In this document: positions 9,654 to 17,378 of the stretch, one piece after another
How positions within the stretch are numbered: the first letter of the stretch is position 1
How the letters are laid out: each line of letters begins with the position of its first letter
Assembly: GCA_002842095.1 (NCBI GenBank)
Contig: PHCB01000023.1
Coordinates: 1-32,299, forward strand
From: a candidate division BRC1 bacterium HGW-BRC1-1
GTDB taxonomy: Bacteria; Sumerlaeota; Sumerlaeia; Sumerlaeales; Sumerlaeaceae
DNA length: 32,299 bases
Reading direction: 5' to 3'
Program-made: the position numbers and the translations under genes
The notes under the pieces: model-generated
Databases searched by the model: none
Told to the model about the DNA's origin: nothing
The model's input: only the letters and a program-made list of their open reading frames with translations

Positions 9654-9677
9654 TGGACGATATGGACAAAATGGACC
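9654..9677 (-). repeat. Dispersed 9-bp-period repeat, family B (TCCATNTCG units)
   Basis: Read on the minus strand this is GGTCCATTTTGTCCATATCG followed by TCCA. It is the same element as at 20051 and 28011. It begins about 60 nt after the stop codon of the minus-strand aminotransferase, in that gene's sense orientation. A short GAAAAAG/CTTTTTC palindrome lies next to it, at about 9630-9645. Confidence 0.7.
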
Positions 9678-9736
9678 ATGATCGAAGTTAATAGGATCTG
9701 CGCCTCATTGCATCTCAGCGCTGATAGGATCTTTTC

Positions 9737-11125
9737 TTACAACGCCGCTTTGATGGCGGCTCCCATTCTGCGCACGCCTTCTTCCAACGGGGCTTCATCT
9801 ATGTAGGCATAGCACAGCCGCATCTGGTTTTCCGGTTTCGGGCGCCCGGGCTCCTGGGCGTAGCAATAATGGCCGGGGACATATAACACCCGCTCGGCCA
9901 TGGCGGCCTGAAAAAAGCGCGACCCCGGCGAGGTGGACACACCCTCGGGCAGCGTCACCCACACATACAGTCCGCCGGCGGGCTCGGCATACTGCGCTTC
10001 CGCCGGAAATTCTTCGCGAATGACGCGCAGCATGGCGTCGCGCTTGTCCTTGTACCGCGCCCGCAAAATCTCCACGTGTTGGTCAAACCGACCGGACGCC
10101 AGCGCCGCGTGGGCGATATACTGCGACAAATTTCCCGATCCGAAATCGTGGTTGCCCTTCAGATTGAGCACCGGCTCCACCAGCGCCGGAGGCATGTAGC
10201 CGTAACCCAGTCTCAAGCCGGGAGCGAAACCCTTTGAAAACGTGAGCGCCGTCATCACGCGCTCGTTGCGCGTGTCCAGCGATTTTAGAAACGGCACATC
10301 CTCGCCCTCGAACCGCAGCTCATAATAAGCAGCGTCCTCGAGGATGTAGATGAAATTCTCGGGCGTGGACCACCGCTCGATGATCTCATAAATCTGCTCA
10401 CGCCGCCGCTGGCTGTGGTTCGTCCCCTTCGGGTTCTGGAAGTACGTCATCACGTAGAGCATTTTCAGCCGGTGCATCTGGCCCGCGTCGCTCACCTCGC
10501 GCAGGCGCTTTTCCAGCGCCTCGGGGATGATCCCCTCGTCGTCGGTGGCCACACCCAGGATGCGCGCCCCGGCGCTTCCAAGCACGCCCATGTAAACGAA
10601 ATAAGTGGGGTCTTCCACCAGCACGATGTCGCCGGGATCCACCAGCGCCTCGGTGATGAGATAGAGCAACTGCTGCGATCCGCTGGTAACGGCCACGTGA
10701 TCAGGCGACACCGGACCGGGCATGCCGCGTTTTTCCAATCGCGCCGCGATGGCCTCGCGTAACCCGCGCAGGCCGCCGGTCAGGCCGTACTGCAGCGCCC
10801 GCAGCACCTGGTCGGAATCGGTGTAAAGCTCCTCAATCAAATCGCGCACGGGCGTGGCGGGCAGAGATTTCTGATCCACAAAACCGGCCGCCAGGCTGAT
10901 CATCCCGGGCACTTCGAAGGCCTGCTGCATCAACCACGCGATGGGCGGCTGCGGCGTGCGCAACGCCCGCGCACTCAGGCGCACGCCCCCCGCTGCACCG
11001 GCGGAGGATGGGCCGGAGGAACCAGAAGTTTCAGATGCTGCTGCGCGAGTAGGTTCGGCGGTGTTCACGAGAATGATTTCAACCTGCTGATTTTCAATTT
11101 GGCTAAAGCACACATTTCCCCACAC
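9737..11125 (-). CDS. PLP-dependent class I/II aminotransferase (LysN/MocR-domain type)
   Basis: A fold-type I aminotransferase of the broad class I/II family, closest in character to the 2-aminoadipate/aromatic or branched-chain enzymes of the LysN type. Recognisable features are the N-terminal PGMISLAAGFVDQKSLP segment, LQYGLTGGLRGLREAIA, the VTSGSQQLLYL cofactor loop, EDPTYFVY, and the Schiff-base lysine in TFSKGFAPGLRLGYG (about K298 counting from 11125). The C-terminal domain is complete, so the enzyme is probably active; the substrate cannot be read from sequence. The start is uncertain: all in-frame candidates are GTG, at 11125, 11113 (behind a GGGG) and 11068. The Ala/Ser/Gly-rich residues 25-50 are not part of the fold. 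The gene stands alone on its strand. Confidence 0.88.
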   Translation of the reverse strand: MWGNVCFSQIENQQVEIILVNTAEPTRAAASETSGSSGPSSAGAAGGVRLSARALRTPQPPIAWLMQQAFEVPGMISLAAGFVDQKSLPATPVRDLIEELYTDSDQVLRALQYGLTGGLRGLREAIAARLEKRGMPGPVSPDHVAVTSGSQQLLYLITEALVDPGDIVLVEDPTYFVYMGVLGSAGARILGVATDDEGIIPEALEKRLREVSDAGQMHRLKMLYVMTYFQNPKGTNHSQRRREQIYEIIERWSTPENFIYILEDAAYYELRFEGEDVPFLKSLDTRNERVMTALTFSKGFAPGLRLGYGYMPPALVEPVLNLKGNHDFGSGNLSQYIAHAALASGRFDQHVEILRARYKDKRDAMLRVIREEFPAEAQYAEPAGGLYVWVTLPEGVSTSPGSRFFQAAMAERVLYVPGHYCYAQEPGRPKPENQMRLCYAYIDEAPLEEGVRRMGAAIKAAL

Positions 11126-11310
11126 CCAACGTTTTCCATGTGGAAAGACACCTCACCTCACCTCAAGGGAAAAATGGGTGGGAAGGCGCGGAGGTTGCCG
11201 GCACAACGGGCACCTTCATCGGGGCAAATAAGCGCTCATCACGTAGTGAATTGCCCGGTTGGCTGCGTGTATTCCGCCATTGTGCTGCCCTCTAACAGCA
11301 CCGCGTGTGA

Positions 11311-11385
11311 TGGGGAGTCGCCAAGTGGTAAGGCACGGGTCTTTGGTTCCCGCATGCGAAGGTTCGATCCCTTCCTCCCCAGCCA
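11311..11385 (+). tRNA. tRNA-Gln (anticodon TTG)
   Basis: A full cloverleaf can be folded. The acceptor stem TGGGGAG pairs with CTCCCCA, followed by a G discriminator and an encoded CCA (11383-11385). The D stem is GCC/GGC. The anticodon loop CTTTGGT gives TTG at 11343-11345. The T arm is GAAGG-TTCGATC-CCTTC. Base 31 and base 39 are both T, so the last anticodon-stem pair is a mismatch. The sequence matches the usual bacterial tRNA-Gln pattern. It lies between two minus-strand genes, so it must have its own promoter, which I could not pick out. Confidence 0.96.
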
Positions 11386-11407
11386 CGCTGCGCTCCCTTT
11401 TCGCGGG

Positions 11408-11902
11408 CTACCGTTCCGTGGGCAGCGGGAAAAACTTTACCGTAAGTTCGCCATCCACCGCGATTTCCAGAATGGCCACCGAGGGGTTCTCGGCCCCGGA
11501 GCGCGAACGCGAGGCCGAGCCGGGATTTACGAAAAGCACGTCGGAGATGAGCTTGTTTTGGGGGATGTGAGTGTGCCCCTGCACAATGACGCCTGGTTTG
11601 TCTTCCTGAAACATGAGATAGGCCGACAGATTAGAATCGCCTGAGTCGAGCAGGTGGCCGTGGGTCATGCAAATGCGCACCCCGCCAAGTTCACCCGAAA
11701 ACCGCAGCGGACGCCGCACGATGGGGATGCCATCGGTATTGCCCGAAACGGCAAAGGTTGGGGCCATGGATTCGAGGGTGTCGAGGATGTGATCCTCGCC
11801 CACATCACCCGCATGAAGAATATACTGCACCTGCGCGAAAAGGTCGAGGACCTTAGGGTTGAGGTAGCCGTGGGTGTCGGAAATGAGACCGATGCGTGTC
11901 AT
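11408..11902 (-). CDS. YfcE/MJ0936-type metallophosphoesterase
   Basis: A 164-residue protein, the usual length for small YfcE-like phosphodiesterases that hydrolyse phosphodiester bonds with two divalent metals. All metal-binding blocks are present in order: SDTHG (D9, H11), HAGDVG (D33), GNTDG (N55, D57), the THGH block and GHTH. The ATG at 11902 puts the first beta strand MTRIGLISDTHG exactly at the N-terminus. A longer frame to 12007 would add a low-complexity leader translated from the intergenic repeat and was rejected. There is no clear Shine-Dalgarno. It is divergent from the HEAT-like protein gene and its 3' end is 22 nt from the tRNA. The physiological substrate is unknown. Confidence 0.93.
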   Translation of the reverse strand: MTRIGLISDTHGYLNPKVLDLFAQVQYILHAGDVGEDHILDTLESMAPTFAVSGNTDGIPIVRRPLRFSGELGGVRICMTHGHLLDSGDSNLSAYLMFQEDKPGVIVQGHTHIPQNKLISDVLFVNPGSASRSRSGAENPSVAILEIAVDGELTVKFFPLPTER

Positions 11903-11960
11903 ATTATTTGGGCGACGAAGGCAATGTGGCAATAGCCGCAACGCATTTGCAAGGGGCGTG

Positions 11961-12063
11961 ATGGGAGGAATGGGAAGAATGGGAGTAATGAGAAGAATGA
12001 CACCCAAGCCATTTCCCGCTTTCCCAGAACTCCCATAATTCTCATTCTTCCCATCCCTCCCAT
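11961..12063. repeat. Imperfect inverted repeat of 9-bp ATGGGANNA units between divergent genes (family C)
   Basis: The left arm 11961-11996 reads as four 9-bp units (ATGGGAGGA, ATGGGAAGA, ATGGGAGTA, ATGAGAAGA). The right arm 12028-12063 is its inverted partner, with about 28 of 36 positions complementary. The loop is about 31 nt. It sits in the 213-nt gap between the phosphodiesterase start (minus) and the HEAT-like protein start (plus). On the plus strand the hairpin is followed by TTTT. Because the flanking genes diverge it cannot be an ordinary terminator for either. It could stop antisense transcription or act as a binding site. Confidence 0.8.
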
Positions 12064-12115
12064 TTTACCCGTTGAAAGCTCCGTCCGCGTTGGGCATCGT
12101 TCTTTCCAACAGCCC

Positions 12116-14674
12116 ATGAGCGCCATCGACACCATCACCACCGCATTGACCCACGGCCGCGTGGATGCTGCTGTGGAGGCTTCGCGGGAACTGCTCGCGA
12201 GCCACGATCTCGACACTTCGTTGCGTGATCTCGGCGTGCGTCTCGGGCGCCTGTACACAGAATATCACGCGGAACCTGTGGATCAATTCGTAGCGCGCGT
12301 GGGCCCCACGCTGCCCCAGGGCAAGGCCGGACTGCTGACCCATCCCTTCCGCGAGGAACACGACCTGACGGCCCAATGGGCGCGCCGTCTCGCGGAGCTT
12401 GGGTCAGAGCGCCTCGCCAACGAAATCGCCGACCACATAAAAGCCAACAAATTGCAGGGGGCCGAGGAAAGCGCCCACGCGCTGATCACGCAGATCGATT
12501 CGCCCGAGGCCCGCGCCCAGCGTGCCCGGCAGGTGGGCAATATTCTCGGCGCACTGCTCTTTGAAAAAGACCGCGCGGCCAAGTTGCTCCGCACCATTTC
12601 GCGCGCGCCTCAACGCTTCGGCATCGACGGCTCCCAGGCTGTGGACATGGAGGAGGAATTCCAGCGCTCACAGGTTGCGGCGCTGAAGCGCGAACGCTCG
12701 GCGGCCTCCATGGGCCGCGTGGAACTGACCCAGATTGTAGTGGAACTGAGCCGCTCGCTGCCCGGACGCATGGCCATCCACGAACCCAACCCCGACGATT
12801 TCGCCGCCTTCGGCGCGCAGATACGCGCCATGATGCGGGCCGCCCTGGCCAGCTATCACAACAGCAAGCTGCACGAGGTGACGCTGCTGCTGGTGGAGTT
12901 TTCCCCCCGCGAGGTTTCAACCGCCGGTGCTCTGGCCGGGGTGGAGCAGCGGCTGGCCACAACGCTGGGCCGCACGGCGCGCACAGTATCATCGCGCGTG
13001 ATGACGGAGGTGGGTGCCCACCCACGGGTGTTCGATGCTTATATCACGTTTGCCAAGTCCCATGCCAACGACCTCCTCGCACCGTCGGTGGTGGAGGTTT
13101 TGGGCCTGTGGCGCAATCCCGCCGCGGCAGATTTTCTGGCGCACATCGCCAACGACCGCAAACACGCCGCGCGCCACGAGGCGATGCTGGCGCTGGGCAA
13201 CATGGGCGGCCCGGCAGCGGAAAAAACCCTCACCCAGGCGCTGGCCCATGCGGTGAGTGGTCGCACCATCGATGGCGACCAACGCCGCGACGCCATAATT
13301 ACCATCAGCGCACTGGGCCGACTGGTGCGCGCGATGCCCGCCGAGCAGCGCGGGGCCGTCATCTCGGCGGCGCTGAAGGCCATCCCCACGCGCGACACCG
13401 AACTGGTCATTCGCGCGATACTTAATTTCTTTGTCGGCAATTTCAGCACGTACAATCCCGCCCAGTTGAAGTGGGCCGCGCAAGTGGCCACCATGGCGCT
13501 GTGGACAGTGGACCGCCCCGAGCTGGCGAAAGCCGCCCGCAACGCGCCGCTGGGTTTCCGCCAGCCCCTCATCGAACTGCTGGAGCGTCTGGCCCCCCAC
13601 GCCATGGACACCATCAACGAAACCGTGATGACCAGCGCCAAGACCTACAGCGCGGCGTATCTGGCCGTGGGCGAGTTGTACACCAAGGTGCCCGACCCCT
13701 CGCAACTGCCCGTGTTGCGGCAGTTGCTGCTGAACACTTTCCTTTACGACGACGAATCGCCCCGCAGCGCCTACACGCGTGAGACGGTGCTGGACACCGC
13801 GACCGACGAAAAGACCGAGCTGCGCAAGGATCAGGTGCTGGCGTCGCTGATTTACGCCGTGGGCAAAATCGGCGGCGATGAAGCGTCGGCGATTCTGGCC
13901 GATCTCTTCGAGCAGATCCGCGCCGGGCGATTGCCCCAGCCGGGGCGCGACGCGGCCGACATTCTGTTCACCGCATACACGAAGTCCGGCGCCGGCCAGG
14001 CCATGATGAAGGGAACCATTCCCACGGCGGGAAACCTGAGCGACTCCGGCGCGCAGGCCGCCGTGCCGCACCTCGACCAAGCAGAGATGCTGCAGCTCAT
14101 TCGCGATCTTGAGGGATCATATCTGATGGCCGCCAAGCGGCGCACCAAAAAGGTTTCGGCCATGGCCGCGCTGGCCCACGCCAAGGCCGTGGCAGCACTG
14201 CCCGCCATCATCAACCACCTGGCCGACAAGGACACCATCATCGCCGCCGCCGCGCAAACCGCCCTGGCAGATTTTGCGTCGCCCCCCGTGCCGAAATCCA
14301 TCATGAGCCATTATCTCGACGAATTGCTGCGCACGCTGGAAATAGGCGACGACCAGACGAAGGTGAAACTGGTAGACGTTTTCATGCGCCTGGGCCCGCG
14401 CAAGTCGCCCCTGAAAGAGCGGCTGGAAACCCTGGCCCACAACGTGAACCTGTCCATGGCAACCAAGAGCGTGCTGGCGCGCCTGCTGGAACCGCCACCC
14501 GAAGCTGCGCCTCCTCCCGGGGAAAGCCACGGGTCGGACCTCATGGCGGAATCAGCCCCCACCGCCCGCAACCTGCAAATAGGCCGCCTCGACCGAATGC
14601 GAGCCTACAACCTCGCCCGACAGGAATGGATAAGAAAAGGCAAACACGGCCCGGAACCCAAGCCACCGGATTGA
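12116..14674 (+). CDS. HEAT/ARM-like alpha-helical repeat protein, function unknown
   Basis: An 852-residue, almost entirely alpha-helical protein with no signal peptide or membrane segment, so probably cytoplasmic. HEAT-like helical pairs are clearest at about residues 321-385 (ARHEAMLALGNMGGPAAEKTL), 571-600 (LASLIYAVGKIGGDEASAILA) and 673-720 (SAMAALAHAKAVAALPAIINH). Such solenoids usually act as protein-binding scaffolds. The C-terminal ~50 residues are Pro-rich, then basic. I recognise no catalytic motif. The ATG at 12116 lacks a Shine-Dalgarno; it was chosen because the helical reading starts right there. It is the first gene of a plus-strand run but is separated from the YchF gene by 379 nt, so it is probably transcribed alone. 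Confidence 0.85.
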   Translation: MSAIDTITTALTHGRVDAAVEASRELLASHDLDTSLRDLGVRLGRLYTEYHAEPVDQFVARVGPTLPQGKAGLLTHPFREEHDLTAQWARRLAELGSERLANEIADHIKANKLQGAEESAHALITQIDSPEARAQRARQVGNILGALLFEKDRAAKLLRTISRAPQRFGIDGSQAVDMEEEFQRSQVAALKRERSAASMGRVELTQIVVELSRSLPGRMAIHEPNPDDFAAFGAQIRAMMRAALASYHNSKLHEVTLLLVEFSPREVSTAGALAGVEQRLATTLGRTARTVSSRVMTEVGAHPRVFDAYITFAKSHANDLLAPSVVEVLGLWRNPAAADFLAHIANDRKHAARHEAMLALGNMGGPAAEKTLTQALAHAVSGRTIDGDQRRDAIITISALGRLVRAMPAEQRGAVISAALKAIPTRDTELVIRAILNFFVGNFSTYNPAQLKWAAQVATMALWTVDRPELAKAARNAPLGFRQPLIELLERLAPHAMDTINETVMTSAKTYSAAYLAVGELYTKVPDPSQLPVLRQLLLNTFLYDDESPRSAYTRETVLDTATDEKTELRKDQVLASLIYAVGKIGGDEASAILADLFEQIRAGRLPQPGRDAADILFTAYTKSGAGQAMMKGTIPTAGNLSDSGAQAAVPHLDQAEMLQLIRDLEGSYLMAAKRRTKKVSAMAALAHAKAVAALPAIINHLADKDTIIAAAAQTALADFASPPVPKSIMSHYLDELLRTLEIGDDQTKVKLVDVFMRLGPRKSPLKERLETLAHNVNLSMATKSVLARLLEPPPEAAPPPGESHGSDLMAESAPTARNLQIGRLDRMRAYNLARQEWIRKGKHGPEPKPPD

Positions 14675-14678
14675 TTTA

Positions 14679-14737
14679 AAAGCTTTGACGCAAAGAAAAA
14701 CCAAAGCTTTGACACAAAGACACGAAGACACAAAGAG
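14679..14737 (+). repeat. Dispersed GACGCAAAGA repeat, family A (two direct copies)
   Basis: AAAGCTTTGACGCAAAGA (14679-14696) is repeated with one change as AAAGCTTTGACACAAAGA (14703-14720) and continues CACGAAGACACAAAGAG. It begins 5 nt after the stop codon of the HEAT-like protein gene, in sense orientation. The same core follows the Dus gene (17374 on), the ExeA-type ATPase gene (19953) and the Gfo/Idh/MocA gene (24210, minus). Confidence 0.85.
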
Positions 14738-14786
14738 AAGCAGAAGAAGGTTTTAGGATTGAAGCTCTGAGGTTTGATTGAGAATC

Positions 14787-14816
14787 TTGGGCCCAGAGGC
14801 TTATTGCCTGTATAAT
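14787..14816 (+). promoter_or_regulatory. Possible sigma-70 promoter for the YchF-type gene
   Basis: A perfect TATAAT (14811-14816) has TTGGGC 18 bp upstream (14787-14792). It would give a 5' leader of about 230 nt for the gene starting at 15054, containing the family D repeat. The surroundings are AT-rich, so a chance match is quite possible. Confidence 0.3.
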
Positions 14817-14827
14817 ATAATAATTTT

Positions 14828-14855
14828 ATTCGTGCCCATCCGCGTTCATTAGTGG
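14828..14855 (+). repeat. Dispersed ATTCGTG...CATTAGTG repeat, family D
   Basis: ATTCGTGCCCATCCGCGTTC followed by ATTAGTGG. The inverted copy at 24111-24137 shares both ends (ATTCGTG and CGT-CATTAGTG). It lies about 90 nt beyond the family A repeats downstream of the HEAT-like protein gene, in the same orientation as them. Confidence 0.65.
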
Positions 14856-15053
14856 TCTGAGATTTTTCGAAAGGTCATGCCCATGCGCATAACCCGCATT
14901 CTCGTTCCAATCGGCGGTGTCATAGTCGCCGCCATCGTCGAGAAGCGCTCCACTTGAAATGGGGTAGTCGGGAACTGCTCTTTGCGCCTGAGCTTTCCCC
15001 GCTCCGCATTTGCCTTTTGACACTGCCTCACCCGTCGCCCTTTCTTTACGACC

Positions 15054-16151
15054 ATGGAACTCGCACTCATCGGACTTCAGAAGTCCGGCAAAACCACTGT
15101 TTTTAACGCCCTGACGGGCGGACACGCTGAGACCAGCGCATTCTCTGGCGGCAAGGTTGAACCCAACATGGCCGTGGTGAAGGTGCCCGACGCCCGCGTT
15201 GACAAGCTTTCAGAGATGTACGAGCCGAAGAAGATCACCCACGCCACGGTGAAATATGTGGATGTGGCAGGCATGGGCCAGGAGGGGGGCGACGCGACAA
15301 AGGGCGTGCCCGAGGCGCTGCTGCAGTATGTTTCCAAGGCCGAGGCCCTGCTGGCCGTGGTTCGCGGGTTCGATGATCCGCTGCATGGCGCACCCAGGCC
15401 CGCGTCCGACGTGGAAGCGATCCATCTGGAGCTGATTTTCAGCGACATGGCGAAGGTTGAAAACCGGATCATGCGCATCGAAAAGCAGATCACGCGCATT
15501 GCCGGCCGCGAAAAAGACGCCATGGCCATGGAACTGGCCGCGCTGCAACGGATACTCCCGGCGCTGGAGTTGAACCAGCCGGTGCGATCGGTGGAGATGA
15601 CCCCCGAGGAGGAGAAAATCCTGCGCGGGTTCCAGTTTCTGAGCGCGAAACCGATCATGTATCTGCTGAACACCGACGAAACGCGCATGGCACCGGGAGC
15701 CGAGGGTGGCACAATCCCCACGGTGCCAGGCATAACGGACGCGCCGCAAACCGCCACGGCATCGCTGGCGGGCGAGATTGAAATGGAAATCGCGCAACTG
15801 ACCGGCGACGACCGCGCAGCGTTCCTCACGGATTACAACATCACCGAGCCAGCGGCGGAGCGCATCATCGCGCTCAGCTACGAGTTGCAGGGGCTGATGT
15901 CGTTCCTGACGAGCGGCCCCGACGAAGTACGCGCGTGGACCGTGCACCGCGGCGCCACGGCCCCGCAGGCCGCGGGCGTGATCCACAGCGATTTCGAGCG
16001 CGGGTTCATTCGCGCCGAAGTGGTCTCCTACGACGAGCTGGTGGCCCACGGCAGTACCGCCAACGCCAAGAAGGCGGGCAAGGTGCGGCTGGAGGGAAAG
16101 GCCTACATCGTGCAGGATGGCGACGTGATCAACTTCCTCTTCAGCGTGTAG
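15054..16151 (+). CDS. YchF/OLA1-family GTP/ATP-binding protein
   Basis: A 365-residue Obg-superfamily NTPase, the typical YchF length. The P-loop is GLQKSGKTTVFNALTG at residues 7-22, the DxxG box is VDVAGMGQ, and the usual NKxD position reads LLNTDE, as in YchF proteins that have lost guanine specificity. A helical hairpin follows G-domain motif 3. The C-terminal ~85 residues (RAWTVHRGATAPQAAGVIHSD) are the TGS/DUF933 domain. YchF proteins bind ribosomes and affect stress responses. The P-loop differs from the common GLPNVGKST form, so this may be a side branch of the family; I leave the gene symbol empty for that reason. The ATG has no Shine-Dalgarno. It ends 65 nt before the Dus gene, with a hairpin between. 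Confidence 0.9.
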   Translation: MELALIGLQKSGKTTVFNALTGGHAETSAFSGGKVEPNMAVVKVPDARVDKLSEMYEPKKITHATVKYVDVAGMGQEGGDATKGVPEALLQYVSKAEALLAVVRGFDDPLHGAPRPASDVEAIHLELIFSDMAKVENRIMRIEKQITRIAGREKDAMAMELAALQRILPALELNQPVRSVEMTPEEEKILRGFQFLSAKPIMYLLNTDETRMAPGAEGGTIPTVPGITDAPQTATASLAGEIEMEIAQLTGDDRAAFLTDYNITEPAAERIIALSYELQGLMSFLTSGPDEVRAWTVHRGATAPQAAGVIHSDFERGFIRAEVVSYDELVAHGSTANAKKAGKVRLEGKAYIVQDGDVINFLFSV

Positions 16152-16167
16152 CGCGAAGCGGTTCGAC

Positions 16168-16206
16168 GCGCTCCCGCGCGAATAATCGCGGCGGGGAGCG
16201 CTTTGT
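16168..16206 (+). terminator. Hairpin with short T-tract after the YchF-type gene
   Basis: GCGCTCCC (16168-16175) pairs with GGGAGCGC (16194-16201), with an inner CGCG-AATAAT-CGCG stem, followed by TTTGT. It lies between the YchF stop (16151) and the Dus start (16216). The T-tract is short, so it may attenuate rather than fully stop transcription, or occlude the Dus start region. Confidence 0.45.
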
Positions 16207-16215
16207 CATACGATC

Positions 16216-17355
16216 ATGAGTCTTGCCCAACCCGAATCGACCACGCCCGCCCCCCGCGGCGCGGCCACCGACCCACGCCTGCTGACGCCGTTTCGCATCG
16301 GATCGCTGGAACTGAAGTCGCGCGTCATCCCCGCGCCCATGTGCAACGTGAGCGACCGCCCGTTTCGCGGGCTGAACCGCTCGGCGGGGGCGCATCTCGT
16401 TACCACGCAGATGGTGTCGTGCGAGGGGCTGGTGCGCCACGACCGCAAGACGTGGGACCTGCTCGACATCGCCGGCGAGGACGCGCCCGTGGCGGTGCAG
16501 TTGCTCGGCTCGAGCCCCGAGGTGCTGGCCGAGGCGGCGCGGATAATCGTGGACCAGGGCGCGGCGTTGGTCGATTTCAACATGGGCTGCCCGGCGCGCA
16601 ACGTGACCGGCAACGCCTGCGGCAGCGCGCTGATGAAGGAACCAGAGCTTGTGGCGCGCATTGTGCGCTCCATCCGCGCGGCCATCAGCGTGCCGTTCAC
16701 CGTGAAAATGCGCGCCGGTTGGGACGGCGAAGATTTCAGCGCTTTGAGTCTGGCGAAAATTTGCGAGAGCGAGGGGGCCGAGGCGGTGTGTCTGCACGCC
16801 CGCACCCGCGCGCAGGGTTATAGCGGCCAGGCCGACTGGTCGCTCATCGCCGCCATGCGGGCCGAGTTGAAGGTGCCCGTTATCGGCAACGGCGATGTGG
16901 TATCGCCCGCCCACGCCGTGCGCATGTTCCGCGAAACGGGCTGCGACGCCGTGATGATCGGGCGCGGGCTGATCGGCAACCCGTGGCTTTTCCGCGCGTG
17001 CGAAACGGCCATGGCCGACTATCTGGCCGGGCGCATCACCCACGAAGACCAGGTGCCCGACGACGACATGGTGGTGGTGGAGGAAGACGGCGTGGCGCGG
17101 CCCATGCGCGTGCCGTTTTACATGCGCGAGGTGACCCTGCGCGAGCGGCTGGATCTGGTGCTGAAGCACACGCGTCTGATGGTGGAAGCCAAGGGCGAGC
17201 GGCGCGGCGTGCTGGAAATGCGCAAGCACAGCCAGCACTACATCCGGGGCATACGCGGCTGCAAGGCGCTGCGCGAACAGCTCATGAAAATCGAAACCGA
17301 AGCCGACATCGTGAGACTGATGGAAGAATACAGGGTCTTCCTGGCCACAGAGTAA
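16216..17355 (+). CDS. tRNA-dihydrouridine synthase (DusB-like)
   Basis: A 379-residue flavoprotein that reduces uridine to dihydrouridine in tRNA D-loops. The FMN TIM barrel shows VIPAPMCNVSDRPFR, then NMGCPARNV with the catalytic cysteine (about C125), CGSALMKEP, VKMRAGWD, LHARTRAQGYSGQADW, IGNGDV and GRGLIGNPWLF. The C-terminal helical tRNA-binding domain (KHSQHYIRGIRGCKALREQL) is present. An acidic insertion of about 25 residues (VPDDDMVVVEEDGVARPMRV) lies between barrel and helical domain and is longer than in typical DusB. The N-terminus carries about 24 extra Pro/Ala-rich residues, so a later start is possible, but no better Met is available before the barrel. Confidence 0.92.
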   Translation: MSLAQPESTTPAPRGAATDPRLLTPFRIGSLELKSRVIPAPMCNVSDRPFRGLNRSAGAHLVTTQMVSCEGLVRHDRKTWDLLDIAGEDAPVAVQLLGSSPEVLAEAARIIVDQGAALVDFNMGCPARNVTGNACGSALMKEPELVARIVRSIRAAISVPFTVKMRAGWDGEDFSALSLAKICESEGAEAVCLHARTRAQGYSGQADWSLIAAMRAELKVPVIGNGDVVSPAHAVRMFRETGCDAVMIGRGLIGNPWLFRACETAMADYLAGRITHEDQVPDDDMVVVEEDGVARPMRVPFYMREVTLRERLDLVLKHTRLMVEAKGERRGVLEMRKHSQHYIRGIRGCKALREQLMKIETEADIVRLMEEYRVFLATE

Positions 17356-17378
17356 ACAATCTGAAAAGCCAGAAGCTT

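Larger units (their letters stand above)
8929..9736. other. 808-nt intergenic region without a convincing long gene
   Basis: This gap lies upstream of the giant surface-protein gene and downstream of the aminotransferase, both on the minus strand. It is the longest non-coding stretch in the window. It holds a TATAAT box and tiny ORF on the plus strand (9145-9236), an 11-bp direct-repeat array (9408-9467) and a dispersed TCCAT-type repeat (9654-9677). Frames of 60-96 codons exist here but have no recognisable family and compositions that look like chance translation. I found no convincing -10/-35 pair for the surface-protein gene itself. Confidence 0.6.
14675..15053. other. 379-nt intergenic region carrying two repeat families
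   Basis: The gap between the HEAT-like protein gene and the YchF-type gene holds two family A copies right after the stop codon, an AT-rich stretch with a TATAAT box (14811-14816), and a family D copy (14828-14855). The remainder up to 15053 shows no gene or further structure that I can support. Confidence 0.6.

Noticed and set aside
12989-14080. 363-codon minus-strand frame opposite the HEAT-like protein
   Set aside because: Gly/Arg/His-rich shadow of a helical-repeat gene, with no start signal or family.
14826-15125. 99-codon minus-strand frame over the gap before the YchF-type gene
   Set aside because: It translates the dispersed family D repeat and intergenic DNA and overlaps the YchF start; phrases in it come from the repeat.
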